This document shows positions 33,086 to 38,095 of a stretch of DNA of 38,095 bases, piece after piece. Source of the stretch: an uncultured Blautia sp. (GTDB taxonomy: Bacteria > Bacillota > Clostridia > Lachnospirales > Lachnospiraceae); assembly GCA_938028845.1 (NCBI GenBank), contig CALIZJ010000161.1, positions 1 to 38,095 on the forward strand. The letters run 5' to 3'. Both the position numbers and the translations under genes were made by a program. The notes beneath the pieces are model-generated. The model was not told the DNA's origin. It made no database searches and worked only from the letters and a program-made list of their open reading frames with translations. Numbering within the stretch: position 1 is the stretch's first letter; each line of letters starts with the position of its first letter.

Positions 33086-34408
33086 TTATTTCAATGCTGC
33101 TCTAAGGGCATCGCTGTCAGATTTGATCTGCTCTACCCACTCTTCCTGTGTCTTATCTCCGCTTACTAAGGAGTTGATCGGATCAAAGAAAGTAGTACGA
33201 ACGGTAATGCCTTCTACCGGGTCAGTTGTTGCGAATGCATCCATAACTGCGATAGCGCCGTCATCATAGATAGAGTAATAAATCTGCATATCGCCGTCCA
33301 GCTTGTCTGTCATGCCGGAAATCGGCTGAACTGCACCGCCGTCTGCAGCAAAGATTTCTGCTGCTTCATCGGAATACATATATGCAATAAACTGTTTTCC
33401 AAGGTCTTTGTTTACAGCGCCCTTTGGCATCCAGATCTGCTCAAAGAAGGAATAAGAAGTTCTCTCTCCGCCTTCTTCAACTGCCGGAAGAGCTGTGAAG
33501 CCCCACTCAAATCCGTCTGCACGAGGAGCATCTGCCATCTCACCGATTACCCAGTTGCCATTTGGCATAAATAATGCTTTATTGTCCAGGATAAGCTGCT
33601 GGTTCTTACGGAAGTCGTTATCGTTTGCATTTGCGGGTGTAGTTTTTTCTGTATAAGTCGCAAGTTTGCCGATAATATCAAATGCAGTCTGTGCGCCTTC
33701 TGTATCCCAGATACCTTCTTCATATCTTAAAGCTTTCTGGAAATCTTCGCTTCCCATAGTTTCACGAAGGAGAGCATAGAAGAATGCGTCAAAATATCCT
33801 GCTGTAGGATATGTAAAGAGGGAAATTCCTTCTTCAGCGGCTGTATCGCCAAGAGCCCACATTTCATCCCATGTAGCCGGAACTTCCCAGCCTTTTTCTT
33901 CAAACAGTCCCTTGTTATAGAACAGTCCGCATGGACCGTAGAACATAGGCATCAGATAAGTTTTTCCGTCTTCATATGGATTTGTGATGGAGTTATCAAG
34001 GAAACCTGGAAGGATCTTTTCCTGTACTGTTACGTCTTCGCCAGGTACGGTCATTTCCAGTACGTCTGTCATCTCTTCTACGTTATTATCCTTTATGAAA
34101 GTTTCTGTAAGTGCGGATTCTGCACCTACGGCTCTCATAATAACGTCTGGATAATCTCCGGATTTCATTGCCGGAGTGATAATGTCTTCCAGTTTTTTGT
34201 CAATGGTAAGCTCTACGGTTACGCCTGGATTTGCTTCTTCAAACTTCGCGCAGACATTTTTCCACATATCCTGGCCATAAGCAGTTTCTACTACGGCAAC
34301 TTTTAAAACCTGCTCTTCGTCAGCCATTACTGTAGTGGCAAGACCTGCGGTCATTCCTGCTACCATGGAAGCAGTCAGCAATAAACTTGTAATTTTCTTT
34401 GCTTTCAT
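33086..34408 (-). CDS. Sugar-binding protein of the GH112-locus ABC importer
   Basis: This 440-residue family 1 solute-binding protein starts MKAKKITSLLLTASMVAGMTAG with a cleavable signal, probably cut after VMA (about residue 28). There is no cysteine in the signal region, so unlike the binding protein at 11706 it has no lipobox and may be secreted free or held by other contacts. The middle reads GPCGLFYNKGLFEEKGWEVPATWDEMWAL, a typical family segment. The start at 34408 has AAAGGAGGAAAAG. It is first in the operon and lies next to the AraC-type regulator. The ligand may be a galactosyl-N-acetylhexosamine or other galactoside. Confidence 0.92.
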   Translation of the reverse strand: MKAKKITSLLLTASMVAGMTAGLATTVMADEEQVLKVAVVETAYGQDMWKNVCAKFEEANPGVTVELTIDKKLEDIITPAMKSGDYPDVIMRAVGAESALTETFIKDNNVEEMTDVLEMTVPGEDVTVQEKILPGFLDNSITNPYEDGKTYLMPMFYGPCGLFYNKGLFEEKGWEVPATWDEMWALGDTAAEEGISLFTYPTAGYFDAFFYALLRETMGSEDFQKALRYEEGIWDTEGAQTAFDIIGKLATYTEKTTPANANDNDFRKNQQLILDNKALFMPNGNWVIGEMADAPRADGFEWGFTALPAVEEGGERTSYSFFEQIWMPKGAVNKDLGKQFIAYMYSDEAAEIFAADGGAVQPISGMTDKLDGDMQIYYSIYDDGAIAVMDAFATTDPVEGITVRTTFFDPINSLVSGDKTQEEWVEQIKSDSDALRAALK

Positions 34409-34470
34409 ATCTTTTCCTCCTTTATAATTGGGGCAAAATAATAAGGCAGACAATTAAAACTATATCCTAT

Positions 34471-34499
34471 ATATTATCCGTTAAAATCATTCTGCCCAA
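34471..34499 (-). promoter_or_regulatory. Promoter of the GH112-locus operon
   Basis: On the minus strand TTGGGC (34499-34494) and TAATAT (34476-34471) are 17 bases apart. The weak -35 box suits an activator-dependent promoter. Confidence 0.65.
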
Positions 34500-34508
34500 C
34501 ATTATTTA

Positions 34509-34532
34509 CTTACTATTTATTTTAATAGTAAG
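34509..34532. promoter_or_regulatory. Inverted repeat upstream of the GH112-locus promoter
   Basis: CTTACTATT and AATAGTAAG are perfect 9-base arms separated by 6 bases. The repeat starts ten bases upstream of the -35 box, the place where an AraC-type activator would bind. The regulator is encoded divergently at 34801. Confidence 0.5.
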
Positions 34533-34800
34533 ATTTGTTCTGTACACATAATAGCGAAAACAACCTGCATTTGCAATCCGTATATTGCTGTAAACTTTAG
34601 AAAAATTGCTCTTCTTAACCAATTTTTCACATTTTGATAAAAAAACAACTAGAATCCCTTTTTTCATCTCCTTATTTTTCTCTCTGTTTTGCACAAATTT
34701 TTTTTTGATTTTTTCAGTTTTTTGATTGTAACTGTTATACCCTTTTGATAAAATAAAATACACACAGAAACTGAAGCAAGATTGCTAAACGGGAGGGGCT
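34533..34800. other. AT-rich intergenic region before the AraC-type gene
   Basis: This is non-coding sequence with T-tracts. A reading frame on the minus strand (34763-34506) is Lys/Asn-rich and overlaps the inverted repeat, so it was not called. A possible plus-strand promoter is TTGATT (34722-34727) with TGATAA (34746-34751) after 18 bases, but it is weak. Confidence 0.5.
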
Positions 34801-35634
34801 ATGAGTATTCGTAAATACCAGTTTGAAAATTTACCCAAAAACCATCTCGCAGGTAAACTGATCTATGTATCTTCCTCTCAATATGAAGGAGACTGGAAAA
34901 GCATCCCCCATTCCCACTACTTTGTAGAACTGTTTTTTGTTAAATCAGGAAGCGGGCAATTTATAATAGAAGATCAGACAATCCCTATCGGGAAAAATAA
35001 TCTGATCGTTATTAATCCAAATGTGGAACACACAGAAATCTCTCTTTCCTCCCCTTCTATGGAATATATCGCCCTGGGTGTGGAGGATTTCCAGTTTTCC
35101 TTTAACCATAAAGCAGATTACCTTGTTTTAAACTGCAAAACCGGAGAAAAAAATTTAGGAAGTTATTTTCTTTCTATATTAAATGAAGCGGAGCAGAAGG
35201 CTCCTGGCTACCAGCTCGCCTGCCAAAGCATATTGGAACTTTTGACAGTGCAGCTCAGCCGCCAGACGGATTCTGCTTTTGAGATTGCTCCCATCCGTAA
35301 TACAAACCGGGAATGCAGCCGCATCAAGCGCTACATAGATTCTAACTATCAGGACGACATAACTCTGGATTCTCTGGCTAAGATGGCTCATTTAAATAAG
35401 TATTATTTTGTTCATGCGTTTACGAAATTTTATGGGCAATCTCCTATGAACTATCTCACCATGCGCCGAATCCAGACCAGCCAGGATCTTTTAACCTCCA
35501 CAGACTACAGCATTTCAGAGATCGCCCAGCTTTCCGGTTTTTCTTCTCCAAGTTATTTTTCCCAGTGCTTCCGGAAAAGCTGCGGAATGACGGCGGCTGC
35601 CTACCGAAAACAAAAACGCTCAGACACACTTTAA
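34801..35634 (+). CDS. AraC-family transcriptional regulator
   Basis: This 277-residue protein has an N-terminal cupin sensor domain (HSHYFVELFFVKSGSG near residue 38) and a C-terminal pair of helix-turn-helix motifs (ITLDSLAKMAHLNKYYFVHAFTKFYGQSPMNYL and YSISEIAQLSGFSSPSYFSQCFRKSCGMTAAAYR, about residues 187-275). It reads away from the GH112-locus operon, so it is the likely sugar-responsive activator of that operon. A GGGAGGGG site is just before the ATG. The ligand is unknown. Confidence 0.92.
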   Translation: MSIRKYQFENLPKNHLAGKLIYVSSSQYEGDWKSIPHSHYFVELFFVKSGSGQFIIEDQTIPIGKNNLIVINPNVEHTEISLSSPSMEYIALGVEDFQFSFNHKADYLVLNCKTGEKNLGSYFLSILNEAEQKAPGYQLACQSILELLTVQLSRQTDSAFEIAPIRNTNRECSRIKRYIDSNYQDDITLDSLAKMAHLNKYYFVHAFTKFYGQSPMNYLTMRRIQTSQDLLTSTDYSISEIAQLSGFSSPSYFSQCFRKSCGMTAAAYRKQKRSDTL

Positions 35635-35659
35635 AAAAACGATAAGTAAAAAATAATAC

Positions 35660-35695
35660 TTGACAATTCTCCTCCAATATATTATTGTAATAATA
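35660..35695 (+). promoter_or_regulatory. Promoter and PerR-box-like palindrome of perR
   Basis: TTGACA (35660-35665) and TATTGT (35683-35688) are 17 bases apart. A perfect AT-rich palindrome TATTATT-GT-AATAATA (35680-35695) covers the -10 box, suggesting autorepression by PerR. Confidence 0.72.
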
Positions 35696-35737
35696 TCAGT
35701 AATTGTTATTATTATCAGCGAGAAGGGAGGAAACATT

Positions 35738-36145
35738 TTGGCAGCACTGAAATTTAGCCGCCAGCGGGAATCTATTAAAGAATTCCTTATGTCAAGGAAC
35801 GACCATCCCACGGCGGATACGGTTTATGAAAACATGAAGATCATTTATCCGAATATCAGCCTGGGAACAGTATACCGTAATCTTTCTCTCCTTGCTGATA
35901 TCGGTGAGATCCAAAAGCTTTCAAATTTCGGAGGCGCAGACCGTTTTGACGGAAGAACCGATGAACACTGCCATTTCATGTGTACGGAATGCGGCAAAGT
36001 CATGGATCTGCACAGCCAGGATTTTGATAGTCTTGTGGAAAAAGCTGAGGAAAACTTTACTGGCCGTATTACCGGCTGCAGCATCCGTTTTTTCGGAGTC
36101 TGTGAAGAATGTATAAATCAGAAAAAAAGTGGAAATTCTACTTGA
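35738..36145 (+). CDS. perR: PerR-type peroxide-sensing Fur-family repressor
   Basis: This 135-residue metal-binding repressor senses peroxide. The structural zinc site is CTEC (82, 85) and CEEC (122, 125). The regulatory metal ligands include His23, Asp71 (RFDG) and His77/His79 (EHCH). An aspartate at position 71, where Fur proteins have glutamate, marks it as PerR. It starts with TTG at 35738, seven bases after GGGAGG; the open frame further upstream lies in the promoter. The stop codon overlaps the -35 box of the next promoter. Rubrerythrin genes follow and are its natural targets. Confidence 0.9.
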   Translation: MAALKFSRQRESIKEFLMSRNDHPTADTVYENMKIIYPNISLGTVYRNLSLLADIGEIQKLSNFGGADRFDGRTDEHCHFMCTECGKVMDLHSQDFDSLVEKAEENFTGRITGCSIRFFGVCEECINQKKSGNST

Positions 36146-36191
36146 CAAGTCTAAATTACTATGGTAAATTAAAATAGTAATCATTACTATT
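36142..36191 (+). promoter_or_regulatory. Rubrerythrin promoter with PerR-box
   Basis: TTGACA (36142-36147) and TAAATT (36165-36170) are 17 bases apart. Immediately downstream is a perfect palindrome AATAGTAAT-C-ATTACTATT (36173-36191), 9-1-9 in form like a PerR box. It lies at the transcription start, the usual place for repression. Confidence 0.8.
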
Positions 36192-36236
36192 ATTAAAATT
36201 TAAAAAAATAATTATAAAGAAAAGGAGAAATGTACT

Positions 36237-36779
36237 ATGGCTAAATGGGTATGTAATGTTTGTGGTTATGTTTATGAAGGAGATGCAGCTCCGGAAGTAT
36301 GTCCTATCTGTAAAGCACCTGCAGAAAAATTCTCTAAGCAGGAATCCGATATGACATGGGCTGCAGAGCACGTTGTTGGCGTTGCTAAAGGCGTAAGCGA
36401 AGACATCCTTGCAGATTTAAGAGCAAACTTCGAAGGCGAATGCTCTGAGGTTGGTATGTACCTTGCTATGGCCAGAGTTGCTCATAGAGAAGGATATCCA
36501 GAGATCGGCTTATACTGGGAAAAAGCAGCTTACGAAGAAGCTGAGCATGCTGCTAAATTTGCAGAGCTCCTTGGCGAAGTCGTAACAGACAGCACAAAGA
36601 AAAACCTGGAAATGCGTGTTGCTGCTGAAAACGGTGCTACCGCTGGTAAATTTGATCTTGCAAAACGTGCAAAAGAAGCAAACCTTGATGCAATCCATGA
36701 CACAGTTCATGAGATGGCTAGAGACGAAGCTCGTCACGGAAAAGCATTCAAAGGTTTACTGGAAAGATACTTTGGTTAA
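36237..36779 (+). CDS. Reverse rubrerythrin (N-terminal rubredoxin)
   Basis: This 180-residue protein reduces hydrogen peroxide in the cytoplasm. The rubredoxin domain comes first (cysteines 6, 9, 22 and 25 in CNVC and CPIC), followed by a four-helix diiron domain with GECSEVGMY, EEAEHAAKF and ARDEARHGKAF. This order is reversed compared with classical rubrerythrin and matches the NADH-peroxidase type known from Clostridium. It lies behind the PerR-box promoter. AAAGGAG precedes the ATG, and a hairpin terminator follows. Confidence 0.93.
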   Translation: MAKWVCNVCGYVYEGDAAPEVCPICKAPAEKFSKQESDMTWAAEHVVGVAKGVSEDILADLRANFEGECSEVGMYLAMARVAHREGYPEIGLYWEKAAYEEAEHAAKFAELLGEVVTDSTKKNLEMRVAAENGATAGKFDLAKRAKEANLDAIHDTVHEMARDEARHGKAFKGLLERYFG

Positions 36780-36793
36780 TTTTTAAATATTAT

Positions 36794-36826
36794 AAGGGCT
36801 TGGGAGTATTCTCAAGTCCTTTTTAT
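36794..36826 (+). terminator. Terminator after the reverse rubrerythrin
   Basis: A stem of AAGGGCTTG with CAAGTCCTT (one G-U pair) closes on a short loop and is followed by TTTTT. Some readthrough into the second rubrerythrin is likely, since no separate promoter was recognised in the 30 bases that remain. Confidence 0.75.
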
Positions 36827-36857
36827 AAAATTTACGAAAATAAAGGAGGAAAAAGAT

Positions 36858-37394
36858 ATGTCCAAATACGCAGGAACCAAAACAGAACAGAACTTACTCG
36901 CCGCTTTTGCAGGGGAATCCGAAGCAAGAAATAAATATACTTATTATGCTTCCGCAGCTAAAAAAGCAGGTTACGAACAGCTCGCCGCTTTATATCTTGA
37001 AACAGCAGACCAGGAAAAAGAACACGCCAAAATGTGGTTCAAAGAAATCCACGGCATTCATGACATCGCAGCAAATCTGGAAGATGCCGCTGCCGGTGAA
37101 AATTACGAATGGACAGATATGTATGCACGTATGGCAAGGGAAGCAAGAGAAGAAGGTTTCGAAGAGCTTGCTGTAAAATTTGAAGGCGTTGCCAAAGTAG
37201 AGGCAGCTCATGAAAAACGTTACAGAAAGCTGCTGGAATCCTACAAGGCAGACAAGACCTTTAAAGGCGATGCTCCTCTTGGCTGGAAATGCCGCAACTG
37301 CGGATATGTACATATGGCAGAAGAAGCTCCGGAAGTTTGCCCGGTATGCGCACATCCAAGAGCATATTTTGAAAGAAAAGTGGAAAATTATTAA
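36858..37394 (+). CDS. rbr: Rubrerythrin (classical, C-terminal rubredoxin)
   Basis: This 178-residue peroxidase has the diiron four-helix bundle first (Glu20, Glu53 and His56 in GESEARNKY and DQEKEHAKM; later EAAHEKRY) and a C-terminal rubredoxin domain (cysteines 145, 148, 161 and 164). It is the classical arrangement, so the locus carries both domain orders side by side. AAAGGAGG precedes the ATG. It is probably co-regulated with the preceding gene by PerR. Confidence 0.95.
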   Translation: MSKYAGTKTEQNLLAAFAGESEARNKYTYYASAAKKAGYEQLAALYLETADQEKEHAKMWFKEIHGIHDIAANLEDAAAGENYEWTDMYARMAREAREEGFEELAVKFEGVAKVEAAHEKRYRKLLESYKADKTFKGDAPLGWKCRNCGYVHMAEEAPEVCPVCAHPRAYFERKVENY

Positions 37395-37409
37395 AACTGC
37401 TGTATATAG

Positions 37410-37442
37410 AAAAGAAGGGCGGGAAACCGCTCTTCTTTTTTG
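37410..37442 (+). terminator. Terminator after the classical rubrerythrin
   Basis: A stem of about 13 pairs (AAAAGAAGGGCGG with CCGCTCTTCTTTT, one G-U pair) and a GAAA-type loop is followed by T6. It closes the oxidative stress block. Confidence 0.85.
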
Positions 37443-37454
37443 GCTCAAATAAAT

Positions 37455-38089
37455 CTATTCTTTTATTCCGTATTCCTTCAACAACTTTTCCTGAAGCTCC
37501 TTATCATCCAACGAAAGCAGGAGTTCTTCCTGGCGATTATCGTTAAAAAGAGCCTTTATCAGCTCATTTATCTCTTTATGTCCCTTCTCTAAGCCGTCTT
37601 GTAAACCTTTTTCCAGTCCTTTTTCCAATCCTTCTTCTACTCCTTCACGGCGGAGAGTCCTCTCGTGCAGTTCTTTATCGTATTCTTCCAAAAACATCCT
37701 CACTACCTCCTTTTTATGCAGCCTCAATACATCAGTCAGGACCTCTTCTTTAAGGCAGCGCTCTACCGCCAGGTCTACAGCTTCCTCAGGAGTATTTCCT
37801 TCCTTTAGATTTTCCCGGATATAATAGATAAAGCAAGAATATTCCCACAACGGTCTGCACTGTTCCTGGCTTCCAGCGTAAGGATACGCAGTTCTCCTTC
37901 ATCCTGATAATCCGATCCATTGAGTGCATTATATAATTGCAGCAACTTTTTTCTGTCCCTGAAAATAAATCGGAACAGTTTATCTTTATGTGTTCTTCGC
38001 ACGTAAGTGCTTTTATCTGGAGTAAGTAAGGCTGAATGCCTCTTTTCTACACGGCGTTTATGCCCTTTGGCATATTTTTTTCTGCTCAT
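37455..38089 (-). pseudogene. Decayed Rpn-family PD-(D/E)XK nuclease (recombination-promoting nuclease/transposase_31 type)
   Basis: Two frames belong to one broken gene. The N-terminal piece (38089-37805) has the family opening KDKLFRFIFRDRKKLLQLYNALNGSDY and then ILTLEA. The C-terminal piece (ending at 37455) begins, in a different frame, with CRPLWEYSCFIYYIRENLKEGNTPEEAVDLAV, which in intact proteins is about 150 residues further on. The part between, with the catalytic Asp and (D/E)xK residues, has been lost and the frame shifts at the join. The tail keeps a repeated EGLEKGLEKGLQDGLEKG coil. The protein is therefore not an active nuclease. Confidence 0.78.
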
Positions 38090-38095
38090 GTATCT

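Noticed and set aside
34506..34763. Minus-strand 85-codon reading frame in the AraC intergenic region
   Set aside because: Lys/Asn-rich translation of AT-rich DNA, no ribosome binding site, and it covers the inverted repeat upstream of the GH112-locus promoter.
5970..36191. A common regulator for all TTACTATT sites (GPP34 leader, GH112 promoter, rubrerythrin promoter)
   Set aside because: Spacing and orientation of the half-sites differ at each place and the DNA is AT-rich, so shared control is not supported by sequence alone.
37455..38089. Active IS element or transposase
   Set aside because: No terminal inverted repeats or target duplications were seen, and the catalytic centre is deleted.

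Overview
The window looks like a chromosome segment from an anaerobic gut Firmicute of the Clostridia, most likely Lachnospiraceae. The evidence is gene content and style: a V-type ATPase operon, rubrerythrins under a PerR-type regulator, a T-box leader on metG, AT-rich intergenic regions with strong TTGACA/TATAAT-type promoters, AGGAGG ribosome binding sites, and many carbohydrate ABC importers paired with intracellular glycosidases. No phage, IS element, CRISPR array, rRNA or tRNA gene was seen. The species is not identifiable from sequence reading alone.

Layout. (1) Bases 1-5893 (+): the end of a V-type ATPase operon, subunits I (5'-truncated), K, F, E, A, B and D, closed by a terminator. 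(2) 5970-7101 (+): a two-gene operon of a GPP34/GOLPH3-like protein and a stand-alone MerR-type DNA-binding protein, behind a strong promoter whose leader carries tandem heptamers. (3) 7181-14353: a sucrose/fructo-oligosaccharide-type locus. A binding lipoprotein, two permeases, an MsmK-type ATPase, a GH32 hydrolase and an HPr-like protein lie on the minus strand. A divergent LacI-family regulator lies on the plus strand, with a symmetric array of operator repeats between them. (4) 14354-14830: a gene-free convergent interval containing a cluster of DnaA-box sequences. (5) 14831-20765: an NlpC/P60 endopeptidase, thioredoxin reductase, a DUF885 peptidase, a FabT-like MarR regulator and a CapA-like protein. 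(6) 20775-26432 (-): a T-box-controlled operon metG-moaC-moaA-mog-MOSC-tatD, in which molybdenum cofactor genes sit between metG and tatD. (7) 26527-34499 (-): a GH112 phosphorylase/GH95-like glycosidase locus with its own binding protein and permeases, divergent from an AraC-type regulator. (8) 35660-37442 (+): perR, a reverse rubrerythrin and a classical rubrerythrin. (9) 37455-38089 (-): a decayed Rpn-type PD-(D/E)XK nuclease gene.

How the parts work together. Two sugar systems each follow the plan of ABC import, then cytoplasmic cleavage, then a local regulator. The first brings in a fructoside that GH32 hydrolyses. The second imports a galactosyl disaccharide, possibly fucosylated, that a GH95-like enzyme trims and GH112 splits by phosphorolysis to save ATP. 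The second importer has no ATPase gene of its own and probably borrows an MsmK-type subunit such as the one in the first locus. The perR-rubrerythrin block gives peroxide defence.

Most enzymes belong to known families. The parts I could not place in a described system are the GPP34-MerR operon with its repeat leader, the DnaA-box cluster far from any dnaA gene, the HPr-like protein without its phosphorylatable histidine, the Asp-for-Asn change in the GH95-like active site, and the molybdenum cofactor genes placed under a methionine T-box. All functional statements are from reading motifs, without database searches.
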